A stretch of DNA of 64,000 bases. Source: Gilvimarinus polysaccharolyticus. Its GTDB lineage: Bacteria; Pseudomonadota; Gammaproteobacteria; Pseudomonadales; Cellvibrionaceae. Below the pieces are notes generated by a model that made no database searches, was not told the origin of the DNA, and saw only the letters and a program-made list of their open reading frames with translations. The stretch is from contig NZ_LFIJ01000002.1 in assembly GCF_001187555.1 (NCBI RefSeq), positions 497,920-561,919 of the forward strand, read 5' to 3'. A program made the position numbers and the translations under genes. Below, one piece after another: positions 1 to 8,518 of the stretch (position 1 is the stretch's first letter; every line of letters starts with the position of its first letter).

Positions 1-101
1 GCGGTAAGCTGCGGCTATGTAGTTGATTGTGTTGTGGCAGCGTAGCGACCGCCACATAAACAAGCGACGAAATAGACGTCAGCTTGACCGCTTTGTTATA
101 A
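1..101 (-). other. attC site of integron cassette 2 (cut by window edge)
   Basis: Seen in sequence: read on the minus strand, the site opens with TTATAAC (101-95) and continues AAAGCGGTCAAGCTG. Its outer arm 80-91 pairs with 1-11 over 11 bases, leaving one unpaired base at 86; such an extrahelical base is the strand-choice signal of attC sites. The inner arms TGTGGC (33-38) and GCCACA (51-56) pair perfectly. The closing GTT core would lie just left of base 1, so the site is nearly but not fully in the window. The TAA stop of the cassette gene (98-96) sits inside the opening core, as is common for integron cassettes. Confidence 0.82.
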
Positions 102-416
102 GCTGAATTCTTCGGGGATGCCATTGTAAAACTCGAACTCGCTTGCCATGCCTACACCATTGCCACCATCTAAGTACCTTACACCGACGGCAGTACCCTC
201 GCTACAATTCTCGACTTGAATTACCACACAAGGAACTCTTGTATTTTTTCCGTTATCTATTTGTATTGCGAATAAAGGTAAATCAGTTTCATACGGCGTA
301 CTACCACTAGGAATGAAGAATACTGCTCTACCCTCTTCGACGTCTCTTTCTGTGGCTGACCTTCCGCTAGTAAAGGGTACGTTTTTCCAGTTTTCTAATT
401 CTATTTCTTCCCACAT
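96..416 (-). CDS. Hypothetical protein of integron cassette 2
   Basis: A 106-residue, acidic, apparently soluble protein with no signal peptide or membrane segment. I do not recognise a fold or function. It starts MWEEIELENW, and has glycine-rich stretches (FFIPSGSTPYE; RYLDGGNGVG). It is the only gene of a cassette bounded by the attC at 436-533 and the attC at 1-101; its stop codon lies within its own attC. It points away from the integrase, the expected orientation for cassette genes. No clear ribosome binding site precedes the ATG, so it probably relies on a promoter in the attI region or in the cassette in front. From memory, short acidic proteins of this kind recur in environmental integron cassettes, but no role is known to me. 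Confidence 0.75.
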   Translation of the reverse strand: MWEEIELENWKNVPFTSGRSATERDVEEGRAVFFIPSGSTPYETDLPLFAIQIDNGKNTRVPCVVIQVENCSEGTAVGVRYLDGGNGVGMASEFEFYNGIPEEFSL

Positions 417-435
417 TATTCAAGTACTTGGTAGC

Positions 436-533
436 TTATAACGCTTTGCTCAGCGGCTAAGTATGGTTGGCTAAAATGCGCGAGGTACGAGCCGCAGCCA
501 ACTGTACGTGTCCGATGAAGCAACTTGTTATAT
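436..533 (-). other. attC site of integron cassette 1
   Basis: Seen in sequence: on the minus strand the site begins ATATAAC (533-527) and ends GTTATAA (442-436). The outer arms TTGCTCA (446-452) and TGAAGCAA (516-523) pair except for one extra base, which is the extrahelical base expected of attC. The inner arms GTTGGCT (466-472) and AGCCAAC (496-502) pair perfectly around a loop of about 23 bases. The length of 98 bases is within the usual attC range. It closes cassette 1 and lies just upstream of the cassette 2 gene. Confidence 0.88.
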
Positions 534-824
534 GTTTACTGGTTAGAAAACACATAACGTTTAAAAAATATAAAAGTTAGTTGCATGGAATGAGTAGAGC
601 TAACAACGAACCACCACTTTGCCACTAACCATGAATTTGAGCCGCTAACACTTTTGTAAATGGATTCACCAAAACACGTTAGGCGAAAACTGTGTAGCCA
701 CACATTTAAAACTATTTGACTGCGCTAAAACTTACCACGAAAAAGAACGAAGCAAGCGCAATACTCTTTTCTAAAACACCAAAACCACAACAAAATATTA
801 CTTGAACAAGTGGTGGCATATAAC
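443..824 (-). mobile_element. Integron cassette 1, no recognisable gene
   Basis: The segment between the attI core GTTATAT (824-818 on the minus strand) and the end of the first attC (about 443) is about 380 bases and is the attI-proximal cassette. No open reading frame longer than a few dozen codons runs in the cassette direction; the longest ATG-initiated ones I could follow are about 8 to 11 codons. The body (534-817) is AT-rich and contains several GTTAG and CTAAC words, including a short inverted pair at 576-580 and 599-603. It could be a regulatory or RNA-producing cassette, a promoter cassette, or a decayed one. The sequence does not decide between these. Confidence 0.6.
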
Positions 825-1047
825 AGCTAATTCATGCGACTCAGTCGCACTTTGTCCCGGCACCCTATCCCCAGTAGAGATTGGATGAGGATAGACATGG
901 AAGGCGTTGAAAACAAAAAGGAATTAGACATATGTTGACAGTTCCTTGTCTGGGGAAAGTGCGACTAAATTTAATTGAGGGCTTAATCTAATCTTTTTTA
1001 TCCCGCCGCGCAAGCTCCGCTCAACCCATTGAATTGTTTAGAAAATA
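818..1047 (-). other. Probable integron attI region
   Basis: This stretch lies between the 5' end of the integrase gene and the first cassette, where attI is found in all integrons. The insertion core GTTATAT is at 824-818 (minus strand) and shares its GTTATA with the cores of both attC sites. Next to it is a perfect 7-base inverted repeat with a one-base loop (835-849). A second, wider inverted repeat joins 843-858 with 953-966. The identity rests on position and the core; individual integrase binding sites cannot be assigned by eye. Confidence 0.65.
995..1024 (-). promoter_or_regulatory. Candidate cassette promoter (Pc)
   Basis: On the minus strand TTGAGC (1024-1019) is followed after 18 bases by TAAAAA (1000-995). 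It points from the integrase side through attI into the cassettes, as a cassette promoter should. The match to the sigma-70 consensus is moderate, so this is a position-based suggestion. Confidence 0.35.
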
Positions 1048-1061
1048 TTGTTTTCTAATAT
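1034..1061 (+). promoter_or_regulatory. Candidate intI promoter with overlapping palindrome
   Basis: TTGTTT (1034-1039) and TAATAT (1056-1061) are 16 bases apart and point into the integrase gene. The spacer holds an inverted repeat, TAGAAAA (1039-1045) and TTTTCTA (1051-1057) with a five-base gap, which covers most of the promoter and could be an operator. No classical LexA box is visible. Transcription from here would begin after the first in-frame ATG at 1048, which supports the downstream start at 1168. Confidence 0.45.
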
Positions 1062-1167
1062 CATCTCCTTGCCATGGTATTCAAGGGTTTCCCCTGAACA
1101 CGGATTTGACCGGACAGCAGCCTGCAACTATGCTGTATATAAACACAGCGCATGCGCGGAGCTAATC

Positions 1168-2193
1168 ATGGAGAGAGCCTCAGACATCCCAGTGTATATC
1201 CCTGAAAAGTCGGCCCGATTTATGGACCAGCTGCGGGCGTTTATGCGGTTTAGGCAGCTCTCTTACCGCACTGAACAAACATATGTTCACTGGATTTTGA
1301 AATTTATTCGATTTCACAATAAAGCCCATCCGTCGACACTTGATGAAAGAGCGGTAGAGGCTTGGCTTACGCATTTAGCCACCGAAAGAAATAACTCAGT
1401 GGCAACCCAACAAATTGCACTCAATGCGGTAGTGTTTCTTTATCGTCAATTTTTAAGTCAACCACTTGAGAATATGAACTTTAAACGGGCCAAAAAATCA
1501 CAGCGAGTCCCTACTGTGCTTTCACACAACGAGGCGAAAACGATTATCGATTTAGCTAACAACCCTTATCGGCTTATGTTTGCGCTTATGTACGGCGCGG
1601 GGCTGCGCCAAGCAGAGTGTTTGTCACTACGAATATTGGATATTGATTTTGAGAATCTAATACTGGTGGTTCGTCACGGTAAGGGGGGTAAAGATCGAAC
1701 AACCTTATTACCCCAATCGTTGCTAAACGATATCCAGCAGCAAATAGAGCACGCCAAAGCGATTCATGCGATAGATTTACAAAGGGGCTTTGGTGAGGTG
1801 TATTTACCTGATGCTCTTGCCAGAAAGTATCCCCGCGCAGCGTTTCAAACTAAATGGCAATATTTATTCCCATCCAGCAGGCCTGGGCCTTGTCCGCGCA
1901 CTGGCGTTATTAGACGACACCATTTACATCATAGCGCGGTGCGGAAGCACTTAACGGCTTGTGTTAATCGCTCTGAGATTGCTAAACATGTGTCTTGCCA
2001 CACCTTTCGGCATTCTTTTGCCACTCGGCTGTTAGAACAGGGCTACGATCTTCGAACCATACAGCAGCTGTTAGGCCATACGGATGTAAAGACTACCGAA
2101 ATTTATACGCATGTCGTAAAGCAAGGGAAGCTAGGCGTGATAAGCCCTTTTGATGGTGTTCGGGATGGGCGAGCTCACTATGCCTACGCATAG
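1168..2193 (+). CDS. intI: Integron integrase IntI
   Basis: Tyrosine recombinase that inserts and excises gene cassettes between attI and attC sites. With the start used here it is 341 residues, close to known IntI proteins. Visible catalytic residues: Arg147 (GAGLRQAE), Lys172 (GKGGKDR), His278 and Arg281 (CHTFRHSF), His304 (LLGHTD) and nucleophile Tyr313 (TEIYTH). The extra segment at about 212-235 (YLPDALARKYPRA) is the insertion that separates IntI from XerC/D and is needed for binding folded attC. The N-terminal SAM-like domain begins near residue 19. An in-frame ATG exists at 1048, but 1168 has a GGAG ribosome site six bases upstream, fits homologue length, and lies after the likely promoter. 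The gene appears intact. It converges on acnA, 24 bases away. Confidence 0.93.
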   Translation: MERASDIPVYIPEKSARFMDQLRAFMRFRQLSYRTEQTYVHWILKFIRFHNKAHPSTLDERAVEAWLTHLATERNNSVATQQIALNAVVFLYRQFLSQPLENMNFKRAKKSQRVPTVLSHNEAKTIIDLANNPYRLMFALMYGAGLRQAECLSLRILDIDFENLILVVRHGKGGKDRTTLLPQSLLNDIQQQIEHAKAIHAIDLQRGFGEVYLPDALARKYPRAAFQTKWQYLFPSSRPGPCPRTGVIRRHHLHHSAVRKHLTACVNRSEIAKHVSCHTFRHSFATRLLEQGYDLRTIQQLLGHTDVKTTEIYTHVVKQGKLGVISPFDGVRDGRAHYAYA

Positions 2194-2217
2194 CGAGCCA
2201 TTGGCGATTTAGCCCAA

Positions 2218-4953
2218 TTACGCCGCCAACTGCCGCAACACATAATGCAAAATTCCACCGTGGCGGTAGTAGTCCCACTCGACAGCGGTGTCGATACGCA
2301 CCTCCACCTCAAACGATTTTTTATCATCGCCTTTAGTCGCTGTAACTTTTAACGTTTTTGGCTCGCCTTTAATAGGTTCGATGTCAAATACTTCGCTGCC
2401 ATCTAGATCTAAGGTGGCGGCCGTGTCGCCCGCTTTGTATTGCAGTGGTAATACCCCAAAGCCTACTAAATTTGAACGGTGAATTCGTTCAAAACTTTCG
2501 GCAATAACGGCTTTAATCCCCAACAAGTTGGTGCCTTTGGCGGCCCAATCGCGACTGGAACCGGTGCCGTATTCTTTACCGGTTAAGACAATTAACGGCG
2601 TGTCCTCTGCTTGATATTTTTGCGAGGCATCATAAATGCTCATTTGTTCACCGTTGGGCAGGTAGGTTGTCCAACCGCCCTCGGTGCCAGGTGCCAGTTG
2701 GTTTTTAAGGCGTACATTGGCAAAGGTACCGCGTACCATCACTTCGTGATTGCCACGGCGCGAGCCATAGCTATTAAAGTCTGTGGGTTTTATACCGTGG
2801 GCGGTTAAGTATTCTCCTGCAGGGCTGTCTGGTTTAATCGCACCAGCGGGGGAGATGTGATCGGTGGTGATAGAGTCTCCCACTTTCACTAAACAGCGTG
2901 CGCCGCTAATGTGCGCAGGCTCGGTTAACGCCATAGTCATGCCGGCAAAATAAGGGGGCTTTTTAACATAGGTAGAATCCGGCCATGAGTAGATCTCGTC
3001 TTCGGGCACGGGTAGTTGTTGCCACGCTTGGGTGCCGGTAAATACATCGGAGTATTTGTCACGGTATAGCCCTTCGGTCATTGCGCTGGTAATGGTGTCG
3101 GCAATCTCTTGGGGGCTAGGCCAGATATCTTTAAGGTACACGGGCTTACCATCTTTGCTTTGACCTAAAGGCTCTTTAAGTAAGTCTACGTTCATATTAC
3201 CCGCCAGCGCATAAGCGACTACCAACGGGGGTGATGCTAAATAGTTGGCGGGTACGTCTTGATGAATACGACCTTCAAAGTTGCGGTTGCCCGACAGTAC
3301 TCCGGCCACTAATAAATCACCGGCACGCACAGCGTTTTGCACTGGAGCAGGCAAGGGCCCAGAGTTACCAATACAGGTGGTGCAACCAAAGCCAACAATA
3401 TCAAAACCTAAATCGGCCAACGGCTGCAGTAACCCGGCGTTTTCCATATAGGCAGGGACTACTTGTGAGCCAGGTGCAAAAGAGGTTTTTACCCACGGTT
3501 TGGTCATTAAGCCTAACGCCTGCGCCTTTTTAGCCACCAAGCCGGCGGCGACTAACACGGCCGGGTTAGAGGTGTTGGTGCAAGAGGTAATCGCAGCAAT
3601 AACAACGGCCCCGTGGTTGAGCATAAATTCTTGGCCGTTCATTTCTACTTGTACTGCGCCGCGTTCGTGCAGGTTGGTGTTGTCGATAGCGGTTTGGCCG
3701 CCCTCGGCAACAAAGCGCGAGTCGTCGTCACTGGCAATCACGGTATCGCGCGCGGCCAGTTCGGTTTCTAGTAAATGGGCAAATGCCGCTTTAGCGTCGG
3801 TTAATGCAATCCGATCTTGAGGACGTTTGGGGCCCGCTAAACTCGGCACAACATCGCCCATATCTAGCTGTAAGGTATCGCTGTAATCGGCGACAGGGTC
3901 GTCGTCATTGCGCCACAAATCTTGCGCTTTTGCGTAGGCCTCGACCAAATCGATTTGTTCTTGGTCGCGACCGGTTAACTCCATATAACGCAAGGTTTCG
4001 CCGTCTACCGGGAAAATACCGCAGGTAGCACCGTACTCGGGTGCCATATTGGCGATAGTGGCGCGATCGGCCAGCGGTAACTTAGCCAACCCAGCACCGT
4101 AAAACTCAACAAACTTACCGACCACACCATGTTCGCGCAGCATTTGAGTCACCGTCAGCACTAAATCAGTCGCGGTGGCCGAGGGCGGCAGCTCGCCTTT
4201 TAACTCAAAGCCAACCACTTCGGGAATAAGCATGGTTATAGGCTGTCCCAACATAGCCGCTTCGGCCTCAATACCACCCACGCCCCAACCCAATACGCCC
4301 AAGCCATTGATCATGGTGGTGTGTGAATCGGTGCCCACTAAGGTGTCGGGCAAGGCTACTTGTTCGTCACCGTGCTGCTCGAGCAAAACCACCTTGGCCA
4401 AGTATTCTAAGTTAACTTGGTGGACAATGCCGGTACCCGGCGGCACTACGCGAAAGTTAGAGAACGCTTGCTGCCCCCAGCGCAAAAACTGGTAGCGTTC
4501 GTTGTTGCGCTCAAACTCTCGTTGAGTGTTTTTTTCTAGTGCGTCGGGCGTGCCAAAGTAGTCGACCATAACGGAGTGATCGATGACTAAGTCGACCGCG
4601 CCCAGCGGGTTGATTTTGGCCGGATCGCCGTTTAAATCACGCATGGCAGCGCGCATAGCGGCCAAATCGACAACGGCCGGTACCCCGGTAAAATCCTGTA
4701 GTACTACTCGCGCGGGGGTAAAATTAACTTGCTCTGAGGCTTTATCGGAGCCTTTCCAGCGACATAAGGTTTCGATATCTTGGCGCGAGACGTTTTTACC
4801 GTCTTCTTTACGCAGCAGGTTTTCTAGTAAGATTTTTAAACAAAAAGGCAGGCGCTTTAAATCGTACTGATCGGCCAGCGCTCCCAACCGGTAATAGGTG
4901 TACTCTTTATCATTAATACGCAGTGTACTGCGGGATTTAAAGCTATCACTCAC
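2218..4953 (-). CDS. acnA: Aconitate hydratase A
   Basis: Isomerises citrate to isocitrate in the TCA cycle in the cytoplasm, using a [4Fe-4S] cluster. The protein is 911 residues, the length of E. coli AcnA, and aligns end to end from memory: [41 protein letters not shown], and the C-terminal swivel domain with [10 protein letters not shown] and [15 protein letters not shown]. The cluster cysteines are in [10 protein letters not shown] and [12 protein letters not shown] place the start at GTG 4953-4951 because GGGAGG lies five bases upstream; a longer frame to 5010 has no such site and adds 19 residues homologues lack. It converges on the integrase gene and has no operon partner here. Confidence 0.97.
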   Translation of the reverse strand: MSDSFKSRSTLRINDKEYTYYRLGALADQYDLKRLPFCLKILLENLLRKEDGKNVSRQDIETLCRWKGSDKASEQVNFTPARVVLQDFTGVPAVVDLAAMRAAMRDLNGDPAKINPLGAVDLVIDHSVMVDYFGTPDALEKNTQREFERNNERYQFLRWGQQAFSNFRVVPPGTGIVHQVNLEYLAKVVLLEQHGDEQVALPDTLVGTDSHTTMINGLGVLGWGVGGIEAEAAMLGQPITMLIPEVVGFELKGELPPSATATDLVLTVTQMLREHGVVGKFVEFYGAGLAKLPLADRATIANMAPEYGATCGIFPVDGETLRYMELTGRDQEQIDLVEAYAKAQDLWRNDDDPVADYSDTLQLDMGDVVPSLAGPKRPQDRIALTDAKAAFAHLLETELAARDTVIASDDDSRFVAEGGQTAIDNTNLHERGAVQVEMNGQEFMLNHGAVVIAAITSCTNTSNPAVLVAAGLVAKKAQALGLMTKPWVKTSFAPGSQVVPAYMENAGLLQPLADLGFDIVGFGCTTCIGNSGPLPAPVQNAVRAGDLLVAGVLSGNRNFEGRIHQDVPANYLASPPLVVAYALAGNMNVDLLKEPLGQSKDGKPVYLKDIWPSPQEIADTITSAMTEGLYRDKYSDVFTGTQAWQQLPVPEDEIYSWPDSTYVKKPPYFAGMTMALTEPAHISGARCLVKVGDSITTDHISPAGAIKPDSPAGEYLTAHGIKPTDFNSYGSRRGNHEVMVRGTFANVRLKNQLAPGTEGGWTTYLPNGEQMSIYDASQKYQAEDTPLIVLTGKEYGTGSSRDWAAKGTNLLGIKAVIAESFERIHRSNLVGFGVLPLQYKAGDTAATLDLDGSEVFDIEPIKGEPKTLKVTATKGDDKKSFEVEVRIDTAVEWDYYRHGGILHYVLRQLAA

Positions 4954-5278
4954 TGTAACCTCCCAAGGGCTAATCCGTTTTAATTGTAGAGACAGGCAGA
5001 AGTGGAGCAAGATTTGCGCCGGGTCATAACTCTGCGCTTGCTACCATTCATTCTAAACGTTTAGGGAGATAAAGCGACAAACTAAGCCTACACGTACTTA
5101 TCTAACTGTAAATATGCGCATTTTGGTCACGGTTTTACAATATAAAAAAGGCCCCGCACTCTAAGAGTGTGGGGCCGCAAGCCGTAGAGAGTCATACTTG
5201 AACAACCAAATAGGCCTCTATCAAGAGTATCAAGTCATTCCAGATACTAAATTAAGTTGATAGAAACCTACTCAGAAC
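4954..5278. other. Intergenic region acnA / TonB receptor
   Basis: About 325 bases without a gene. It holds the terminator of the receptor gene (5150-5176) and presumably the acnA promoter. A perfect 12-base palindrome, CTAAACGTTTAG, lies at 5053-5064, about 100 bases before the acnA start, and could be an operator. No small gene was seen. Confidence 0.6.
5141..5176 (-). terminator. Intrinsic terminator of the TonB receptor gene
   Basis: On the minus strand a GC-rich stem, GGCCCC through CACTCT paired with AGAGTG through GGGGCC (5176-5150), has a very short loop and is followed by a run of six T (5149-5144). It lies about 100 bases past the receptor stop codon. Confidence 0.88.
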
Positions 5279-8179
5279 TTAAAACGTCGCCCGTAACGTT
5301 AATGCATAACGCGTGTCATTCACAAAGTAAGAGGCATAGTGATCACCCGCTGCGTTTTGTTTCATGATAGTGCGGGTTTCGGAGTTGAGAATGTTGTTCA
5401 ACTCTAAACCCAGCGAAACATTGTCGGTCAAATCATAAAAGATCGATCCGTCTAATTGACCATAATCATCGTTATATACGGGCAAACGCCATGTGATATC
5501 GCGGTCGGTTCCGTTAAAGCCGTTAGGCCCAACAGACATCAAGAATTCACTGCGCCAGTTATAAGCCAAACGCATTGAAATCGGGCCCTTTTCATACATG
5601 CCAACGATATTAAATGAGTTTTCAGACAGCCCCTCAAAAGGCATTTTGCCGTAGCTTGATCCATCTGTATCCACCGGGTTAGACCCCGCATTTTCGGGGA
5701 CATCGGTGCTACTATCGATGTATGTATAGTTTGCCTGTAAACCTAATCCATCAAAGGGCTCTGGTAAAGAGTCGAAGAATTGGCTCCAACCAAGCTCTAA
5801 GCCGCTGATGTCGGCGGTCCCTGTGTTCACCGGACGGGTTACTGTATAGTCCCAGCCCCCGTGCTGTTCAAGAATGGTTTCATTACGAATAAAACCATCA
5901 ATCTGCTTAGTAAATGCATTTACGTGAACCATACCGCCGGCGTCGTTAAAGTACCACTCGAGCGACACATCGAACTGGGTCGCCTCCATGGGTTCGAGCA
6001 ATGGGTTTGAACTAGACGAAGACGTTAGAACAAAATCATCGGCAGGCACAAACTCACCATCAGGAACACCCTCAGGCTTGTCGGCACTTAATGACTGGTA
6101 TGCTTGCATTTGTCCGAACGACGCACGGGAAATTGCTTTAGACGCGGCAAAACGCAAGAACAACTCATCACTTAGAGTAACTCTCAAGTTTAGGCTTGGT
6201 AGTACATTGGTGTAAGAGTTTTCCGCACTTATATCTTCAGATTCTTGATACCATGGTTGTGACTCTGTCACACCATCGGCACCAAGCACGATCGTTTCAG
6301 GGTAACGCAGCATACCGCTGGCCACGTTTTCGGTACGCACTACACGCACACCTATATTACCGTCGATCGGCAGCGCTAAATCATCAATACCGAAACCTAA
6401 GGTTAGGTAGGCAGCGTAGGTTTGTTCTTCTTGCTCGTTTAAGCGACTAGGGTCGGTAATATCTGCCGGCACGTAATCATCACAACATAAGTAATACGCC
6501 GACGCATCCGCGTGAAGTTGGTCAAAAGACTCGGGATAACCCTCAACCAATTCACTACTGGGCGCGTAAACATTGCCTGGCAGCTGAGCATCGCCACGGA
6601 AGAAGTTTTCAAACTCATTAAGAGACATCTGGCTCGGATCATCAACCGATGGCATTGGCTCACCACCAGGTAATTTCCACCAAGCCATCCAAGGCTGAAA
6701 CACCCCTTGCCAATGGTAGCCGCTGTTTATATTGGTTGCCTGGCGGTCGGTATAACGTAAACCTGTTTTGGCAAACCGCAAGAAACCATCGTCGGAAAAG
6801 TGATATTTAACATCTCCACGCCAAGCAAACTGATCACCCTCATTATCTTCTATAAAGGGCATAGTGAAGGCCCAGTAGTAGTTGGTCGGATCCGCTAGAT
6901 ACTCTGAGTTGGCTTTAATTTGTGGGCGTTCGTCCGTTAAGTCGATATCGATGTAAGGAAGATCGATACCGGTTGCGATCGTTGCATCTAAACTTTCGGT
7001 GGTCGCTTTGGTATATTGAACGTCAGTGCTGAACTCTAGGCTATCACTAGGCGTCCACTTAAAACCCCCAGAAAAATCGGTGGTGATGGATTCGCGGTTG
7101 GACACCCGAATATCGGCACCAAACGGAATGCCAGCTTCTTGGCTTAAACTACCCGACTGAAACACACCATTAGCATCTATATTAAAACTAGTTCCAGCGG
7201 CAGGTTGAGTCGCGTAGGCATCATTCTGCACAAAGATGGCGTCTTCATCCCAACGCATGTCGTAGCTGCTACGAAAGCCTTGTAGATAAAATTCCATCTC
7301 GTCATTAGGGCGCCATTGAAACGCGGCATAGGTACCTAAGCGTTCGCGGTTAAATTCCATTGAACGCCAATCGGCGCCTCGTGGTACCTGCACGGTGGTA
7401 CCTTCCATACCCGCAATATCATCACGCGGAAAAAACGGACGGTTAAAAATACCGTCGGTACGGGTTGATATTTCAGAAAAAGCGACATCAACTAAAAAAC
7501 CAAATTCACCTGCGTCTGTGTTCCAACGATTACTGTACAGGGCCGAATAAGATGGATCTGTTTCTTTAATAAAGTCACCGTAGTTAGCGCTCACAGAACC
7601 CGAAACCACCTGCCCGTCTGAGTCAAACGGCATACGAGTACGCAAGTTAACGGTCCCGCCTAACCCCCCTTCAATCATATCCGCCGAGGGGTTTTTGTAG
7701 ACATCAACACCAGCCATTAACTCGGCTGGTACGTCTTCAAAGCTTAAGCTACGACCGCCATTAGCACTAAAACTGTCGCGTCCATTAAGCTCACTACGCA
7801 CTTGGGTTAAACCGCGCACAGCGACACCACTACCCTCAGCCGAGAAATGCTCGGGGTCACCCAAAGACATAAAGTGGTCGATGGTAACACCGGGAACTCG
7901 CTGTAAAGTCTCTGTTACCGAGCGATCAGGCAACTTGCCAATATCGTCGGCGACAATAGAGTCAACAATAGTATCAGCATCGCGCTTCAACGTTTGCGCA
8001 CTTTGAATACTGGCACGCTGCCCTCTAACTACAATTTCTTCAAGGAGCTCATCGAGGCCCTCTTCGGATTGGGCTATAACTGGGGCAACAACACCCAGAG
8101 CGGACAAAACAAGTGCTGAAACACTGGTTTTAATGATACGACGGGGCGTAAAAACTGACGGTTGTTTAGCATCATTCAC
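5279..8179 (-). CDS. TonB-dependent outer-membrane receptor, probably for oligosaccharides
   Basis: Outer-membrane beta-barrel that imports a ligand using TonB energy. The 966-residue protein begins with a signal peptide (hydrophobic SVSALVLSALGVV, cleavage near VIAQ), then a plug domain with EEIVVRGQRASIQSAQ and VTETLQRVPGVTID. A long barrel follows, ending RYALTLRATF with the terminal aromatic residue used in barrel assembly. The plug opening (KRDADTIVDSIVADDIGKLPD) is typical of the Xanthomonas/Caulobacter carbohydrate receptor type. The chosen start is GTG 8179-8177, after GAGGAAG; the frame extends 25 codons further but with no signal peptide at its front. It shares a promoter sequence with the GH95 gene upstream, so fucosylated or related glycans are a likely ligand. 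That substrate is an inference. Confidence 0.9.
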   Translation of the reverse strand: MNDAKQPSVFTPRRIIKTSVSALVLSALGVVAPVIAQSEEGLDELLEEIVVRGQRASIQSAQTLKRDADTIVDSIVADDIGKLPDRSVTETLQRVPGVTIDHFMSLGDPEHFSAEGSGVAVRGLTQVRSELNGRDSFSANGGRSLSFEDVPAELMAGVDVYKNPSADMIEGGLGGTVNLRTRMPFDSDGQVVSGSVSANYGDFIKETDPSYSALYSNRWNTDAGEFGFLVDVAFSEISTRTDGIFNRPFFPRDDIAGMEGTTVQVPRGADWRSMEFNRERLGTYAAFQWRPNDEMEFYLQGFRSSYDMRWDEDAIFVQNDAYATQPAAGTSFNIDANGVFQSGSLSQEAGIPFGADIRVSNRESITTDFSGGFKWTPSDSLEFSTDVQYTKATTESLDATIATGIDLPYIDIDLTDERPQIKANSEYLADPTNYYWAFTMPFIEDNEGDQFAWRGDVKYHFSDDGFLRFAKTGLRYTDRQATNINSGYHWQGVFQPWMAWWKLPGGEPMPSVDDPSQMSLNEFENFFRGDAQLPGNVYAPSSELVEGYPESFDQLHADASAYYLCCDDYVPADITDPSRLNEQEEQTYAAYLTLGFGIDDLALPIDGNIGVRVVRTENVASGMLRYPETIVLGADGVTESQPWYQESEDISAENSYTNVLPSLNLRVTLSDELFLRFAASKAISRASFGQMQAYQSLSADKPEGVPDGEFVPADDFVLTSSSSSNPLLEPMEATQFDVSLEWYFNDAGGMVHVNAFTKQIDGFIRNETILEQHGGWDYTVTRPVNTGTADISGLELGWSQFFDSLPEPFDGLGLQANYTYIDSSTDVPENAGSNPVDTDGSSYGKMPFEGLSENSFNIVGMYEKGPISMRLAYNWRSEFLMSVGPNGFNGTDRDITWRLPVYNDDYGQLDGSIFYDLTDNVSLGLELNNILNSETRTIMKQNAAGDHYASYFVNDTRYALTLRATF

Positions 8180-8282
8180 GGAGTGTCTTCCTCTTTCATA
8201 TTTTATAGTTAGAGCTGGGTTGCGCACGACTGGGCTGCCGCACGCCACCCTCAAACTTAAAAGTGTTTTTATATGCGAGAAC

Positions 8283-8323
8283 TTTATAACCCATTGGTTT
8301 TATAAGTGCAAATTATTTTCCAT
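8283..8323 (-). promoter_or_regulatory. Promoter/operator of the TonB receptor gene (copy 1 of a repeated element)
   Basis: On the minus strand TTGCAC (8311-8306) and TATAAA (8288-8283) stand 17 bases apart, a good sigma-70 promoter about 100 bases before the start codon. Bases 8284-8323 match 11060-11099, upstream of the GH95 gene, at 33 of 40 positions. Just beyond the -35 side lies the 8-base palindrome CCATATGG (8322-8329); the other copy has TTATATAA at the same place. Confidence 0.75.
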
Positions 8324-8342
8324 ATGGAAAATAGGCGTCGCG

Positions 8343-8383
8343 CCATCAAAGGCCGTGACATTAAACGTCACGGCCTTTGATGG
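8343..8383 (-). terminator. Perfect 17-bp hairpin after the GH95 gene
   Basis: Bases 8343-8359 pair perfectly with 8367-8383 around a seven-base loop (ATTAAAC). There is only TTT inside the stem and no T run after it on either strand, so it is not a textbook terminator. It lies about 135 bases past the GH95 stop and 30 bases before the receptor promoter; it may insulate the two genes or stabilise the upstream mRNA. Confidence 0.5.
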
Positions 8384-8518
8384 CTGAATTATTCTGAATG
8401 AACGGAGGTTAACAACGAGCAGGCGAGAATTAAGAAAAAATAAGGCTGTAACGCTGGTAGCTGAACGGTCGTAGATTAATCAGTTTAGACACGCCCCGCA
8501 GGGCGGTTAGCAAAGAAG

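Larger units (their letters stand above)
8180..8518. other. Intergenic region GH95 / TonB receptor
   Basis: About 340 bases without a gene, containing the receptor promoter (8283-8311) and a long perfect hairpin (8343-8383). Nothing else was recognised. Confidence 0.6.

Noticed and set aside
1048-1167. N-terminal extension of the integrase
   Set aside because: The frame is open from ATG 1048, but the extra 40 residues are not seen in other IntI proteins, the candidate promoter overlaps this ATG, and ATG 1168 has a good ribosome site.
4954-5010. N-terminal extension of aconitase
   Set aside because: The 19 extra residues are absent from homologues, and a GTG with GGGAGG upstream gives the normal start.
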